A stretch of 64,000 bases of DNA. Source: Photorhabdus laumondii subsp. laumondii. GTDB taxonomy: Bacteria; Pseudomonadota; Gammaproteobacteria; Enterobacterales; Enterobacteriaceae. The position numbers were made by a program, and so were the translations under genes. The DNA lies in the NCBI RefSeq assembly GCF_003343245.1, contig NZ_CP024901.1, positions 992,001 to 1,056,000 on the forward strand, read 5' to 3'. Positions 40,801 to 51,191 of the stretch are shown piece by piece. Each line of letters begins with the position of its first letter. Within the stretch, counting starts at the first letter, position 1. The notes beneath the pieces are model-generated. The model searched no databases. It was given only the letters and a program-made list of their open reading frames with translations, and was not told the origin of the DNA.

Positions 40801-43800
40801 GGAAACTCATTGCTTATGTTTGCCCGAGTACCAATTGGCTGGCGGAGAAAGCAGCCGATTTTAATGCCGATTACATTGAAAGCTGGACAGAGATCTTTAA
40901 TGGTCAGTATCGGCGGGAGATAACAGAAAATATTGTTACCGATACTACCGATGAGAGCGATAACAATAGTGATTTTTATGGTTGGATAAATACTTATACC
41001 GAACAGCCAATCGCATTGGACCAACTGGAAGAATGGCGAGTGGGTACCATGCGGCGGATTGAATCCCTGCATCCCAGCAGCTTATTGGAAATTGGTTGTG
41101 GATCGGGCTTATTGCTATATCGTTACGCTGGACGATGCGAATCAGTATTAGCCACGGATATTTCAGCGGAGGTATTGGCGCGTCACCAGAAGATTTTGCA
41201 ACAGCGTGGCTGGTCGCACGTGGAGCTAAGAAGGGGAGATGCACTGAATTTGGGCACTATCACGCCTGATCAGTTCGATACCGTTGTGATTAATTCCGTT
41301 GTTCAATACTTCCCCAATATTCAGTATCTGGAAAAAGTCATTACCCAGTTATTACCCGCGGTTAAATCCGGGGGAAAAATTCTGCTAGGAGACATCCGTA
41401 ATTTAGATTTGTTAACTGCACATGTAACAGCCATCGAGAAAAATCGCCTGAATGGGCAACGTATTTCGGTGGGTACGTTGGCAAACCGTATTCAACAGCG
41501 TCTACAGAAAGAAAAAGAGTTTTTATTGAGTCCAACCTATTTTGCACAATTGCCGACGCGTTACCCTGAAATTGGAAGAGTGGATATTTTGGTTAAACGT
41601 GGTGTTGGCGACAATGAAATGCTGCGTTATCGTTATGAAGTGATATTACACAAGTGCGATAAAAATGCGGAATTATGTTGCAATTTACCCCTAACTTGGT
41701 GCGATTTTAACTCTATTGAAGATCTTTATCATGTGTTGGAGACAGGGAAATTCGATACATTTGGTGTCTCTGGTATTCCTAATGCCCGTATCAAAGATGA
41801 TTTTGATTTAGCGGAAGGTCTACGCCATTGGCCATCTAATCAGATTATTTTTCTACCAAAAGATGTCGGCGGTTTTTCTCCAGAAGCCGCAGAGCAAGTT
41901 TTGGCCCTCGAATCCTTACTTCAATATGCGGAACAGTGCGGCTACCAGTGTGAACTTACATGGTCACAGCAGCAGCTTGATTTACTGGATGTGATTTTCA
42001 GCCGTGGTGAATTACCTCAAGTACAGGCACGTTTAGGTTATAGCCAAACGCATTTAGCTAATTATCCGCAACTTCCTGCTATTAGTGGAGAACTCGCAGA
42101 GCTACTGGAATCCGCTTTGAAAAAACAACTGCCGGATTATATGGTGCCCAGTTTCTATATCCCATTGGAACGCATTCCACTGAATTTAAACAATAAAGTG
42201 GATAAAAAAGCGTTACCTATTCCGAATGAAAATGATTTACGTCGTCAGGCTTATATCGCACCGAGAGATGAAATCGAGGAAAAACTCTGTCAGTTATGGC
42301 AAGAACATCTAAAAATCAATCAAATTGGTATTTATGATAATTTCTTCTCACTCGGTGGTCATTCACTCTTGGCAGTTAAGATAACCGCTTCCATAAGAAA
42401 TACGTTAACCAATAATTTCAATATGCATGAGCTGTTTGCAAATCCAACTATTGTTCAGATTGCAAGTGTGATTCGTCACAGTCATAAGCATGAAATATCT
42501 GCACCGAAGACAACACACAATATATCTGATCACAATGCATTTGATGGAAAAATGCCGATTTCTTATTGTCAGAAAATGTATTGGTATTTTGTGCAAGAAG
42601 CGTTGTTGGAGGACAGTTTCCACGTACCCATTACTTTGCTGATGGCAGGAGAATTGGATCGCAGTGCGTTGGAAAAAAGTTTAAATACCATCTTAGCGCG
42701 ACATGAAAGTTTACGTTTTAAGTTTTATCAAGAAAATGGGCAAATTTTCATGCAGCCTGATAACAGTATGAAAATCAATCTTCAAGTTATCGAAGCGTTA
42801 CCAAGAGGAATCGAGAGAGACCAAATTATTATTGAAATTAATAAACTCTGGCAAGAGAAATTAAGAACACCTTTTGATGTTTATAATGGTCCATTAATCA
42901 AGACATTTCTACTGCCTGTTTCGGAAACAATCACGGTATTATTGATTGATGTGCACCATATTATTTCCGATGGGTGGTCTGTCAATATCATTATGAATGA
43001 GTTTAAACAGTTATATACCGCTTATTCACAGGGGCAAGAAAACACATTGCCACCCGTTGCCATGCAATATTCTGGTTATGTTTATGACTTACAAGAAATC
43101 CATGTGACTGAAGTAGCTAAAAAACAAATTAAATTCTGGCAACAACAATTTGCTGATGTTAATTCAGAACGCGATTTTCCTGTTTCTTTCAGAAAGCATC
43201 TGGCTTCAAAATATCGATCTCATGCCCATCATATCAAAATACCTGATTCGCTGGATAAAGCTGTTTTACAATATTGTGAAACTCACAAAATCACACCTTA
43301 TATGTTATTTATGGCTTTGTTCCACACTTGTCTTTTTATGTACTCCGGTGAATCACAACTTATTGTTACCTCACCAAAAGCTGACCGAACTCGCATCGAA
43401 AGCCATCAAACAATAGGGTTATTCTTGGGTGACTTGATAGTAAAATCCAATATTAATCAGGAAATGAGCCTACAAGAAATCATTAAGCAGGTTAGTCAGT
43501 CTATTCATCGCGCCATAGAGAATGCTAATATCCACATGTCTGTTGTGATTGACGTGGTGGGGGAAAAGGCGAGGGATAATATATTTAACGTTCTGTTTAA
43601 CTATTTGGATGCACAAAATTTCTATGATTTTATCGACATGTCTAAAGATGAAAAATTATCATTGCCAAATCTTGAGGTGGAAGTGATAGATACCGAAATA
43701 ATTCCTTTTGAATCACTTGGGATGAATTTCTTATACATGCCACAAAATATCAAGTGTGAACTCCATTACAATCCGGAACTGTATACAGAAGCAGTCATTG

Positions 43801-43886
43801 ATAGGATGGCTATATATTATGAACGACTGTTAAACGTCATCGTATCCGGCCAAGAAAAAGAGAGTATCAGTCAGTTTTATGATTAA
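37857..43886 (+). CDS. NRPS, module 3 with terminal condensation domain (docking-C-A-MT-T-C)
   Basis: 2009 residues, overlapping module 2 by ATGA. Docking domain, condensation (HHIAFDG, 212-218), adenylation (code by eye D-A-L-A-L-A-V-S-I-K), N-methyltransferase (LEIGCGSG, 1077-1084), carrier (Ser1503) and a second condensation domain (HHIISDG, 1700-1706) at the end. No thioesterase is present. In xenortide and rhabdopeptide synthetases such a terminal C domain releases the chain by amide formation with a decarboxylated amino acid amine. The last gene lacks the LL-x-GDI docking tail, as expected for the end of the line. Confidence 0.93.
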   Translation: MRNAARIINESLEQGITLFVTDNRLQYETRRSSIPPELLSEWKQHKQELIDFLNQLDAEEQTQTHHFLQDIQRDGKAEHYPLSFAQQRLWFIDQLDGGSRQYNCMGDFRLRESINIEAFEAAVKALLERHEVLRTHFKIINNEPRQFIAADYDLPITDHDLSALSETEKNDQVKQISKEEENLIFNLNTDLMLRVRLIKLAEDDYLIIYTIHHIAFDGWSMAIFLHEFFTLYKAYCQGKANPLPPLRIQYADYAQWQQSWLQGDVLKKQLTYWQNQLAGISPVHRVPLDNPRPEKQNIEGRLHLQRISAHLTQAIRALCTKHNVTLFMFLETAFTVLLSRYSNEKDILVGTAIAGRQHPDIEPLIGFFVNSLVIRTDLSGQPTFSELLKQNSRTILDAYEHQALPFEMLVEKLSPERSLNYNPVFQIMFAVQNNQRDAILGQDDIIELGDNLLRTTRFDLEIHVFEEEQTDELSIVWISNTSLFDSNTIERFIANYATLLSGIVEVMTDDSVNKEPSIHELPLLSEAEKHILLHELNGPQNHYPQGRCFHELFEEQVALNPEKTALVFGEETLSYQAVNVQANQLAHYLIEQGIQPDTLVAICLPRSLQTVIALLGILKAGGAYVPLDASYPQARLQYMLEHSGAEVILTETPLVDKLPISQQRVICLDAETVHLYVQNLPTGNIVHRPVPLTENHLAYVIYTSGSTGRPKGAMLEHKGWVNLAQAQAALFGADADIRGLQFASWSFDAAVLEMAMTLAYGATLYLIAETHRRSPEWLDEMVEKYHISHAVLPPALLPHLDFNKWRTVSTLLLAGEAVAPHIAAQWSQGRKLFNVYGPTECTSIVTSALLTANKRVTIGKPLPNTVMRILNADGNLLPLGAVGELHIGGMQLARGYRNAPDITEKQFIRDPFSTNPADRLYCTGDLVRWTLEGELEFIGRRDSQIKIRSHRIELGEIESVLAGQEILSNAAVIVDGHNSEERKLIAYVCPSTNWLAEKAADFNADYIESWTEIFNGQYRREITENIVTDTTDESDNNSDFYGWINTYTEQPIALDQLEEWRVGTMRRIESLHPSSLLEIGCGSGLLLYRYAGRCESVLATDISAEVLARHQKILQQRGWSHVELRRGDALNLGTITPDQFDTVVINSVVQYFPNIQYLEKVITQLLPAVKSGGKILLGDIRNLDLLTAHVTAIEKNRLNGQRISVGTLANRIQQRLQKEKEFLLSPTYFAQLPTRYPEIGRVDILVKRGVGDNEMLRYRYEVILHKCDKNAELCCNLPLTWCDFNSIEDLYHVLETGKFDTFGVSGIPNARIKDDFDLAEGLRHWPSNQIIFLPKDVGGFSPEAAEQVLALESLLQYAEQCGYQCELTWSQQQLDLLDVIFSRGELPQVQARLGYSQTHLANYPQLPAISGELAELLESALKKQLPDYMVPSFYIPLERIPLNLNNKVDKKALPIPNENDLRRQAYIAPRDEIEEKLCQLWQEHLKINQIGIYDNFFSLGGHSLLAVKITASIRNTLTNNFNMHELFANPTIVQIASVIRHSHKHEISAPKTTHNISDHNAFDGKMPISYCQKMYWYFVQEALLEDSFHVPITLLMAGELDRSALEKSLNTILARHESLRFKFYQENGQIFMQPDNSMKINLQVIEALPRGIERDQIIIEINKLWQEKLRTPFDVYNGPLIKTFLLPVSETITVLLIDVHHIISDGWSVNIIMNEFKQLYTAYSQGQENTLPPVAMQYSGYVYDLQEIHVTEVAKKQIKFWQQQFADVNSERDFPVSFRKHLASKYRSHAHHIKIPDSLDKAVLQYCETHKITPYMLFMALFHTCLFMYSGESQLIVTSPKADRTRIESHQTIGLFLGDLIVKSNINQEMSLQEIIKQVSQSIHRAIENANIHMSVVIDVVGEKARDNIFNVLFNYLDAQNFYDFIDMSKDEKLSLPNLEVEVIDTEIIPFESLGMNFLYMPQNIKCELHYNPELYTEAVIDRMAIYYERLLNVIVSGQEKESISQFYD

Positions 43887-43966
43887 ATTTTTCTGAGATA
43901 TAAAGAGATTGGCCTCAGGGATGAGGCTAATCGTGACATCTGAATACGAATATGCCGCTGTATATA

Positions 43967-43983
43967 TATACCCGTCATTCTTT
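43967..43983. repeat. ERIC end fragment
   Basis: TATATACCCGTCAT resembles the left end of an ERIC; the rest is lost. It lies between the NRPS operon and the next toxin-antitoxin genes. Short match, so tentative. Confidence 0.4.
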
Positions 43984-44026
43984 ACCATGAAGTTTGATTA
44001 AGATATCAGGTATTGGGATTAACGTA

Positions 44027-44311
44027 TTATGCGATAGTAATTTTGAGATTTACTCCACAGGCTGCTGCATAGCGTTCAAGTGTTGCAATACTTGCTTTCA
44101 TTGGGTTTTTTTCAACCTTAGCTACTGCCGGTGGAGTAATTCCTAGTCGTTCGGCTAACTGCGAACTATTAATACCTGCTTTCTGTTTCATGTTTTGAAT
44201 GAGCTCGTAGAGTTCTTCTTCCTGTTTAGCAGCTTCATAAGCGGCCTGAGCTTTGGGGGATGAGAGGGCTTGCGCCTTCACTTCTGAAAATGGAATACCC
44301 TTAACTTTCAT
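44027..44311 (-). CDS. XRE-family antitoxin
   Basis: 94 residues with a helix-turn-helix (GINSSQLAERLGITPPAVAKVEKNP) and the C-terminal ATLERYAAACGVNLKI typical of antitoxins paired with phage Gp49/HigB-like toxins. Its ATG overlaps the end of the upstream toxin gene by 11 bp, so the pair is one operon. It looks intact, while the toxin is shortened. Confidence 0.85.
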   Translation of the reverse strand: MKVKGIPFSEVKAQALSSPKAQAAYEAAKQEEELYELIQNMKQKAGINSSQLAERLGITPPAVAKVEKNPMKASIATLERYAAACGVNLKITIA

Positions 44312-44525
44312 CTGTCATTTCCTCTAATCTTTGTAATGCCAGTTTGATTTCTGTCGGTGGAGTCTTCGGGGTTTTCTTTATAAATGTGCGAAGTATATAA
44401 ATTCTTCTTCCCTTAGCATAAGCAAAAATTGTTCTGGTGATGTCTTTGTTGCCTACTACGGCGCTGAGCCTATGATTCAAGTTACGATATTTCAGTAGCA
44501 ATCGTAGCGGTGAGTGTGACATCAA
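44301..44525 (-). pseudogene. Gp49/HigB-like toxin, N-terminally truncated
   Basis: 74 residues. The second half is typical of the RelE-superfamily Gp49-like toxins (TRTIFAYAKGRRIYILRTFI then KKTPKTPPTEIKLALQRLEEM). Family members are about 100-120 residues and begin with a further 40 or so residues that are absent here; upstream lies the leader of the vapB gene. Probably inactive, leaving the antitoxin as an orphan regulator. Confidence 0.7.
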
Positions 44526-44622
44526 ATTGATTTATCAGTTTATGATTATTAAATCTCTTTTGATTTATGTATCAAGATCTGTGATAGGATTTGGGATATT
44601 CCAATCAATATCAGGAGGTTGT

Positions 44623-44886
44623 ATGAGTCAAAAAGCTAAATTGTTTATGGATGGGAAGCGTCAAGCGGTACGTTTGCCAGCAGCTTATCGGTTTGACTCT
44701 GATGAAGTTTTTATTCGAAAAGATCCTGAGACAGGAGATGTAATACTGTCCTGTAAGCCACACGATTGGGCTGGATTTTTTGCGGCATTGAAGGGAACAA
44801 CTATTATTCCCGACGATTTTCTGAGTAAAGAAGCGCGGGGCCAGCAAGAACAATCTTGTGACCCATTCGAAGGATGGCAAGAATGA
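44623..44886 (+). CDS. VapB/VagC-type antitoxin, orphan
   Basis: 87 residues with the SpoVT/AbrB fold: KAKLFMDGKRQAVRLPAAYRF at the start, then EVFIRKDPETGDVILS, and the C-terminal toxin-binding DDFLSK...DPFEGWQE. A perfect AGGAGG precedes the ATG at 44623 by 4 nt, so the longer open frame from 44527 is not used. No VapC PIN-domain toxin follows; a terminator hairpin begins at the stop codon. The antitoxin is therefore orphaned. Confidence 0.85.
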   Translation: MSQKAKLFMDGKRQAVRLPAAYRFDSDEVFIRKDPETGDVILSCKPHDWAGFFAALKGTTIIPDDFLSKEARGQQEQSCDPFEGWQE

Positions 44887-44914
44887 GCGCCGTAAAAATA
44901 CGGCGCTATTATTT
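44886..44914. terminator. bidirectional terminator between vapB and hemL
   Basis: A perfect 9-bp stem (AGCGCCGTA with TACGGCGCT) and an AAAA loop; T-rich downstream on the plus strand. It separates convergent genes and starts at the last base of the vapB stop codon. Confidence 0.8.
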
Positions 44915-44927
44915 GAAAACAAAGAAA

Positions 44928-46211
44928 TTATTTCAGCTTGGCAAAGCAGCGAGCGGCTGCATTGACAGTACGCTGAATATCTTCATCCGTGTGAGCAATA
45001 GACATAAAACCCGCTTCAAATGCAGAAGGCGCTAAATAAACCCCTTCATCAAGCATCAGGTGGAAGAAATGTTTAAAACGTTCAATATCGCAATTCATCA
45101 CATCCTGATAGCAAGTGACGGTTTCTGCATCAGTAAAGAAAATGCCGAACATACCGCCGACATGGTTAACCACCAGAGGAATATTGGCTGCTTTTGCTGA
45201 TTTCGTCAGGCCAGCAGCCAGATTATCTGTTAGCTCAGTCAAACGCTGATGTACACCGGGTTGAGACACTTCTTTCAGACAAGCAAGACCGGCAGCCATT
45301 GCAATCGGATTGCCGGATAAAGTTCCTGCCTGATAAACAGGGCCAATTGGCGCTAGTTTCTCCATCACTTCATAACGTCCACCGAAAGCGCCAACGGGCA
45401 TACCGCCACCAATGATTTTGCCAAGGCAAGTTATATCGGGTTCGACATCGTAATAAGATTGTGCACCGGATAGAGCGACACGGAAACCGGTCATCACTTC
45501 ATCAATAATCAACAGAGCACCGAACTCATCACACAGCGCACGCAGACCGGGGAGGAATTCTGGTTGTGGCGGTACGCAGTTCATATTACCCGCAACCGGT
45601 TCGACGATAATACAGGCGATCTCTTGTGGATATTGTTCAAACGCTTCTCGAACTGAACTCAAATCGTTATAGGTACAGGTTAGCGTATGTTTGACGAAAT
45701 CAACCGGAACCCCCGGAGAGTTGGGTTGGCCGATGGTCAATGCGCCAGAACCGGCTTTCACCAGCAGGCAATCAGCGTGGCCGTGATAGCAACCTTCGAA
45801 TTTGATGATCTTATCGCGATGGGTGTAACCACGGGCCAGACGGATAGCACTCATGGTCGCCTCTGTACCTGAGTTAACCATGCGTACCATATCCATCGAT
45901 GGCACCAGTTCAGTCACCAATTGCGCCATTTCCACTTCAGCGGCGGTGGGCGCGCCAAAACTCAATCCTTGCTCCGCGGCTTTGATAACAGCATTACGGA
46001 TAGCGCTGTGGTTATGTCCCAACACCATGGGTCCCCAGGAACCGACATAATCGATATAGGCTTTACCATCAACATCATAGAGATAAGCGCCATCAGCATG
46101 TTTGATAAACAGCGGAGTACCGCCAACACCATTAAATGCACGTACCGGAGAGTTGACGCCGCCGGGAATAAGTTGTTTTGCCTGAGAATAGAGGATGTCG
46201 GATTGGCTCAT
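44928..46211 (-). CDS. hemL: glutamate-1-semialdehyde 2,1-aminomutase
   Basis: PLP enzyme of the C5 haem pathway giving 5-aminolevulinate. Collinear with E. coli HemL over 427 residues: NSPVRAF, the [17 protein letters not shown] phosphate-binding region, [18 protein letters not shown] and the PLP lysine Lys265 in CLGKIIGGG. It is followed by the terminator shared with vapB. It marks the return to core genome after the accessory block. Confidence 0.97.
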   Translation of the reverse strand: MSQSDILYSQAKQLIPGGVNSPVRAFNGVGGTPLFIKHADGAYLYDVDGKAYIDYVGSWGPMVLGHNHSAIRNAVIKAAEQGLSFGAPTAAEVEMAQLVTELVPSMDMVRMVNSGTEATMSAIRLARGYTHRDKIIKFEGCYHGHADCLLVKAGSGALTIGQPNSPGVPVDFVKHTLTCTYNDLSSVREAFEQYPQEIACIIVEPVAGNMNCVPPQPEFLPGLRALCDEFGALLIIDEVMTGFRVALSGAQSYYDVEPDITCLGKIIGGGMPVGAFGGRYEVMEKLAPIGPVYQAGTLSGNPIAMAAGLACLKEVSQPGVHQRLTELTDNLAAGLTKSAKAANIPLVVNHVGGMFGIFFTDAETVTCYQDVMNCDIERFKHFFHLMLDEGVYLAPSAFEAGFMSIAHTDEDIQRTVNAAARCFAKLK

Positions 46212-46261
46212 GAAAGGCTCCTGAATCTATTTTTAAGAGGGTTTGTCGTTTGCCCCTCGGA

Positions 46262-47047
46262 TTATAATGCTCTTAGAACGATAATTCCGGGTTTATTCTT
46301 TACGTAATCAAGAAATGGTGAATCGACAACTTTTTTATTCGCAGCAAGTGAAGATGCATTCCTTAGCATTGGGCCGTGATCTGTCATAATAAAAATCCCG
46401 GTATGTGTGACATCCAATCCGGCAAGATGGGTATATATTCCTATATAATCGCCCGTTTTTAGGTTCTTAATAACCGCATCATTGATCTTATCACCCGGAA
46501 TATATTTGATATCTCTTTTGGTAACACCTAGTCCGGGGATGTATTCGCTACCATCAGCCTTTTTATTCAGGCTTTTTGTGATTGCAATGTAAGAAGAACT
46601 TATTTCATCCGTTACATCTTTGGCATTTAATTTTTCTCTGGTTGACCAGTCTGTAAGGAAATGTTTTCTTTGCAAAAAGCGAATCTTTCCGTCGATATAT
46701 CTTGTCTGGATGAGATTTTTTACAAAATCACTTTGGTCGTTGGATTTCCTTAGCGATTCGACATAATCAAGGAAAGTAAAGCAGTCTAGTCCGTTGAAGT
46801 CGATAACTAATTTTTCAGGTTCAGTAGGGGAGCCAATAAGTTTGTTTGCGGCATAAGGTGTGCCCAGGAATTGATAAGAGACGTCTTTTATTATTTCACC
46901 GGGATTCTCTTTGTTTCCCGGTTTTACCTGGTTTTCTATAATTTCATTAATTTTTTTCGAGGTATAGCTGTCAATATCGGCTTGTTTGCTATGAGCGGTA
47001 CAACCTGTCAAGGTGACAGCAAGCATCAGTGGCAACATTTTTCGCAT
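46262..47047 (-). CDS. DUF1460-type lipoprotein (amidase-like)
   Basis: 261 residues. A lipoprotein signal with lipobox LTGC (Cys16) follows MRKMLPLM; an upstream in-frame start at 47083 is less likely. The mature part has FLGTPYAAN, LDCFTFLDYVESL with Cys at an NlpC/P60-like site, GDYIGIYTH and DVTHTGIFI, matching DUF1460 (N-acetylmuramoyl-L-alanine amidase-like papain fold). It probably trims peptidoglycan or muropeptides from the outer-membrane inner face. It lies on the same strand as hemL, 50 bp upstream. Confidence 0.8.
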   Translation of the reverse strand: MRKMLPLMLAVTLTGCTAHSKQADIDSYTSKKINEIIENQVKPGNKENPGEIIKDVSYQFLGTPYAANKLIGSPTEPEKLVIDFNGLDCFTFLDYVESLRKSNDQSDFVKNLIQTRYIDGKIRFLQRKHFLTDWSTREKLNAKDVTDEISSSYIAITKSLNKKADGSEYIPGLGVTKRDIKYIPGDKINDAVIKNLKTGDYIGIYTHLAGLDVTHTGIFIMTDHGPMLRNASSLAANKKVVDSPFLDYVKNKPGIIVLRAL

Positions 47048-47355
47048 AGGAACTCCATAATGGTTACTTTGAAAAACATTCAATAAAGTAACTAATCATG
47101 ATGATAAATCAATATTTTTTCTTTCTTAATTGTTAATTGATTAATGGAGGGTTTAACTACAAGACCCACGTTTGTCACTCAAGGTAGCCGCTATGGTAAA
47201 CAAATGCGCGATAACTTTTTGGCGGTTCGTGTGTTATTGAAATGACAAAACTTGAACGAACTAATCAGGTATTGGATAATTCGAGTTATTAATGATCGGC
47301 AAATTTTTGTTCTCTTCTGAATATTTTTGTCGAGTTCCAGTCTGGAGTAAAAATG
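47048..47355. promoter_or_regulatory. divergent region between the lipoprotein gene and erpA
   Basis: About 300 bp without a gene. It should hold the promoters of both divergent genes. I see no clear IscR site by eye. Confidence 0.4.
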
Positions 47356-47700
47356 ATGAGCGATGATATCGTATTACCTTTGCAGTTTACGGATGCCGCG
47401 GCTAACAAAGTGAAAATCTTGGTTTCGGATGAAGAAAACCCAAACTTGCGTTTACGGGTTTATATCACCGGTGGCGGATGCAGTGGCTTTCAGTATGGTT
47501 TTACCTTTGATGATCAAATAAATGAAGGTGATATGACCATTGAGAAACAGGGTGTGGAGTTGGTTGTTGATCCGATGAGCCTACAATATTTAGTTGGCGG
47601 TTGTGTTGATTATACCGAAGGTCTGGAAGGTTCACGTTTTATCGTCACCAACCCTAATGCGAAGACAACCTGTGGTTGTGGTTCTTCTTTCAGTATCTGA
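47356..47700 (+). CDS. erpA: iron-sulfur cluster insertion protein ErpA
   Basis: A-type carrier that hands Fe-S clusters to apoproteins such as IspG/IspH and respiratory enzymes. 114 residues nearly identical to E. coli ErpA, with cluster ligands Cys42 (GGGCSGF), Cys106 and Cys108 (TTCGCGSS). Two adjacent ATG codons follow GGAG; the second (47356) matches E. coli. Confidence 0.97.
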   Translation: MSDDIVLPLQFTDAAANKVKILVSDEENPNLRLRVYITGGGCSGFQYGFTFDDQINEGDMTIEKQGVELVVDPMSLQYLVGGCVDYTEGLEGSRFIVTNPNAKTTCGCGSSFSI

Positions 47701-47713
47701 TTTCAGGCGATTT

Positions 47714-47763
47714 CCCGCGATAGGTCTGTGAATATCATATGACCTGTTTGCGGGATATTTTTG
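47714..47763. terminator. terminator hairpin between erpA and btuF
   Basis: CCCGC...AGGTC pairs with GACCT...GCGGG through a small internal loop and is followed by ATATTTTTGT. It lies 14 bp after erpA and faces the btuF end. Confidence 0.65.
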
Positions 47764-47788
47764 TCATCCTTTAAATGTTTCTGATTGA

Positions 47789-48616
47789 TCAGGAACCATT
47801 ATCGTTCAATTGCTGGCATAGCTGTTCGGCTGCCAGAATGATGCGCGGTCCCGCGCGGTGAAACCAATCTTCATGTAATGTAATGACTTTGGCACGCAAT
47901 TGTGGATGCCAGAAATTTTCAATTAATTTGACCTGTTCTTGCCCACCACTGATAACAATTATTTCAGGTTTCCTGATGAGTACTTGTTCACGACTGACTT
48001 GAGGCCAGGGAACAGGGCTGTTGGCAAAAATATTTCTGCCGCCACAGATTGAAAGCACTTCACTTTGCAGTGTCTGTCCTGAAGTAGTGAACAGAGGGTA
48101 AGTACCGAATTGTAAAAAGGCCGGTTTGGGGGTTGTAGTGGCATATTGTTGTTGCAAATTGGCAAATCGTTGGCGAAGTTCAGTCGCGGATTTTTTTGCT
48201 TGTTCTGGATGAGGACTATATTCAGCGAGTCGTTCTAAATCCTGCGCTATCTGTTCGGTGGTTGTGGGGTCGGAATAAAAGATTTTAATGCCGAAAGCAG
48301 CAAGTTGTTCCAGTGGACGTTGGGGATTACCACCACGCCATGCCAGAATCAGCTCAGGTTTAAGGGTAATAATGCGTTCCAGATTGATGCCTTGCCAGTT
48401 AGCGACTTGCTCAAGTTTACGGGCTTGAGGGGGATAATCAGAGTAGGCGCTGGCGGCAATCAGATTGTCACCTAGCCCGGCGGCATAGGCTAATTCTGTC
48501 GTTGACGGAGATAAACTGATTACCCGTAAGGGAGCAGCATACAGAGAATGGCTGAAACTGCTGAGAAACAGTAAAAGCGATAATCCAATTGAACCCGTGC
48601 TTTTTATCCATTTCAT
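47789..48616 (-). CDS. btuF: vitamin B12-binding periplasmic protein
   Basis: Binding protein that feeds cobalamin to BtuCD. It has a signal peptide ([20 protein letters not shown], cleaved near LYAAP), [18 protein letters not shown], and the YSDYPPQA and W-x-N motifs of the family. 275 residues, close to E. coli (266). It is second after mtnN as in E. coli, but an ERIC now separates the two. Confidence 0.93.
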   Translation of the reverse strand: MKWIKSTGSIGLSLLLFLSSFSHSLYAAPLRVISLSPSTTELAYAAGLGDNLIAASAYSDYPPQARKLEQVANWQGINLERIITLKPELILAWRGGNPQRPLEQLAAFGIKIFYSDPTTTEQIAQDLERLAEYSPHPEQAKKSATELRQRFANLQQQYATTTPKPAFLQFGTYPLFTTSGQTLQSEVLSICGGRNIFANSPVPWPQVSREQVLIRKPEIIVISGGQEQVKLIENFWHPQLRAKVITLHEDWFHRAGPRIILAAEQLCQQLNDNGS

Positions 48617-48694
48617 AGATGTACGCTCTTTAAAACATGAAATATATCGCCCGTAAACACGCCCGAAAATATTAATTAGGGCGTGTCGGTAATA

Positions 48695-48821
48695 TATACC
48701 CTATGGATTTCAAGATGCATCGCGGCGGCAAGGGAGCGAATCCCCGGGAGCATAGAGAACTATGTGACCGGGGTGAGCGAGTGCAGCCAACAAAGAGGCA
48801 ACTTGAAGGATAACGGGTATA
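48695..48821. repeat. ERIC element (127 bp), copy 5
   Basis: A full-length copy whose end touches the last base of the mtnN stop codon. It lies inside the mtnN-btuF operon, so the mRNA carries a long hairpin between the genes. Confidence 0.94.
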
Positions 48822-49523
48822 TTATTTATCTTTACTCAGCGTTGCCAGCATGGCGTTGACCATTAATGTAGATTGGCGAGCTGCCACGGCAAGAAATTCA
48901 TCAAAACTGATATGAGATTCTTTATCTGCCACATCAGAGATAGCACGTACCACCACAAATGGCGTGTTATATTGATGGCAGACATGCCCTATTGCTGCGG
49001 CTTCCATTTCTACCGCCGTCACTTGTGGGAACGTCGCCCGGATACGCGCCAGAGGTTCTGCGCCGTTAATAAATGCATCACCACTGCAAATCAGCCCACG
49101 CACTGCGTTCAGATTCAGTGAATGAATACATTTTTCTGCCAGATCAATTAGCTGGTCATCCGCCACAAAAGCCGCAGGGCATTGCGCCATTTGACCGGGT
49201 TCATAACCGAAAGCGGTAACATCAGTGTCGTGATAGCGAACTTCACGGGATACCACGATATCACCGATTTGTAATTTCGGATCAAGGCCACCGGCAGATC
49301 CGGTATTAATAATCACATCAGGCTGACAATGTTCAAGCAGTAAAGTTGTACCAATTGCAGCAGAAACTTTACCAATACCAGATTTTAACAGTGCGATCTC
49401 CACGCCGTTGAGTTTACCGGTATAGATTTCGCAGCCACCTCGTGACAGTGTTTGGCGATCTTCAATTTGATTGCGCAGTAACGTCACTTCTTGTTCCATA
49501 GCACCTATCACGCCTACTTTCAT
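48822..49523 (-). CDS. mtnN: 5'-methylthioadenosine/S-adenosylhomocysteine nucleosidase
   Basis: Hydrolyses MTA and SAH; its product S-ribosylhomocysteine feeds AI-2 synthesis. The 233 residues carry the base-catalyst Glu12 (GAMEQEV), NTGSAGGL, the ribose-binding VEMEAAA and the [10 protein letters not shown] region with the catalytic Asp. This matches E. coli MtnN (Pfs). It is divergent from dgt, as in E. coli. Confidence 0.96.
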
Positions 49524-49650
49524 GATGTCATACTCGCTGTTGATTAATTAATCATATAAAATCATTCCATGTTTGAGTTTAACATCTAATACGGAACAAT
49601 CAGATAATCTGTGGTGTAAAACAGTGCTATCTCACAAGTTGGAGGGATAA

Positions 49651-51177
49651 ATGTCCGGGATAGACTTTAGTCAGAAGCTTAACTATCAGCGTAAATACCG
49701 TCAGTATCATGTTGATCCTAATGATGAAGAGCAGGTTATTCGCCAATTTGAAAGCGATCGTGGGCGGATTATGAATTCAGCGGCTATTCGTCGTTTACAG
49801 CAAAAAACACAGGTTTTTCCGCTGGAAAATAATGCCGCTGTCCGCAGTCGCTTGACACATTCATTAGAAGTGCAACAGGTTGGGCGCTATATTTCGAAAA
49901 CGATTATTAATGAATTGAAAACGCGTAATTTGCTGGCCGATTACGGGTTGGATAAACGGCTATTATCATTTGAAAGTTTGATTGAAATGGCTTGTTTAAT
50001 GCACGATATTGGTAATCCACCATTTGGTCATTTTGGTGAAGCGGCAATTAAAGATTGGTTTGCCAAAAAGCTCGATCTTAATTTTTCCCTGGAAAATATT
50101 AAGCGGGAAGATCGATGTGAAATCTCCGCATTGCGTTTATGTGGTGATGTGAAAAAAGATCGCTTTCGTCGCCAGTTGCGTAAAGATTTATGTCAGTTTG
50201 AAGGGAATGCTCAGGCTATCCGTATGGTGCATAGCTTATTAAAACTCAATCTGACTTATGCCCAGCTTGGTTGTATTCTAAAATATACTTGCCCTGCTTT
50301 TCGTCTTGAAGAAATACCAAATCAATTTAATTATTTGATGAAAAAGCCAGGTTTTTATTGGTCGGAGGAGCATTTTGTTTGCGAATTACGTCGTGAGCTT
50401 AAAATGGGTGAGTTCTGTCGCTTCCCACTGACTTATATTATGGAAGCAGCAGATGATATCTCTTATTGCATTGCCGATTTGGATGATGCTGTTGAAAAAG
50501 CGATTTTCAGCGTCGATACACTGATGGGATATTTGGAACAGGAGTGGCAAGAAAATGGCGGTCATCGGGCCGGGGATCTATTCGACTTAACGGTCAGGAA
50601 GGCGTACAAGGGAACTCACGGTAACGAATTACGTCGAAGCCAGCAGGATCAGTTTTTTATGTATCTGCGGGTTTATATTACCGGCAAACTTGTTCCTTAT
50701 ACGGCTCGTCGTTTTATTGATCATTTGCCGGCTGTTTTTGAGGGCTCATTTAATCAAGCGCTACTTGAAGATAAGAGCGAGGAGCATCGGTTACTTAGGA
50801 CATTGAAAAACATTGCTTGTAAGAGAGTGTTTAATCATCCAGAGATTGAAAAATTAGAGTTACAGGGGTACAGAATCATCAATGGACTATTGGATTTTTA
50901 CTACCCATTATTGAAAATGCCCCGTCAGGATTTTGTGGAACTGAATCAGAACAATTTCCACAAAGATTATTTTATGGAAACCCGGCTGCTACACAAACTT
51001 TCCACCAAGCATCGTCTGGCTTATGGTGAAGCAGTAGAGAAAATTGTTGCCACTGATCAAGCTGAAAAAGACTTGCTCGAATTCTATTATCGCGCTCGTC
51101 TTATTCAGGATTACATCAGTGGCATGACAGATAATTATGTTTATGAGGAGTATCGCAAATTTATTGTGTGCACTTAA
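49651..51177 (+). CDS. dgt: deoxyguanosine triphosphate triphosphohydrolase
   Basis: HD-domain dGTPase releasing tripolyphosphate from dGTP; it also limits some phages. The HD motif [13 protein letters not shown] and [10 protein letters not shown] (first His) are seen, along with [16 protein letters not shown]. 508 residues (E. coli 505). It has a GGAGG ribosome site. It converges on barA with only 14 bp between. Confidence 0.95.
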   Translation: MSGIDFSQKLNYQRKYRQYHVDPNDEEQVIRQFESDRGRIMNSAAIRRLQQKTQVFPLENNAAVRSRLTHSLEVQQVGRYISKTIINELKTRNLLADYGLDKRLLSFESLIEMACLMHDIGNPPFGHFGEAAIKDWFAKKLDLNFSLENIKREDRCEISALRLCGDVKKDRFRRQLRKDLCQFEGNAQAIRMVHSLLKLNLTYAQLGCILKYTCPAFRLEEIPNQFNYLMKKPGFYWSEEHFVCELRRELKMGEFCRFPLTYIMEAADDISYCIADLDDAVEKAIFSVDTLMGYLEQEWQENGGHRAGDLFDLTVRKAYKGTHGNELRRSQQDQFFMYLRVYITGKLVPYTARRFIDHLPAVFEGSFNQALLEDKSEEHRLLRTLKNIACKRVFNHPEIEKLELQGYRIINGLLDFYYPLLKMPRQDFVELNQNNFHKDYFMETRLLHKLSTKHRLAYGEAVEKIVATDQAEKDLLEFYYRARLIQDYISGMTDNYVYEEYRKFIVCT

Positions 51178-51191
51178 TGTTCTAGAATGTT

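Noticed and set aside
37890..43416. Many short open frames on both strands inside the NRPS genes
   Set aside because: All are shadows of the long coding frames.
44527..44622. Longer VapB starting at 44527
   Set aside because: The extra residues are unrelated to the family, and AGGAGG marks ATG 44623 as the start.
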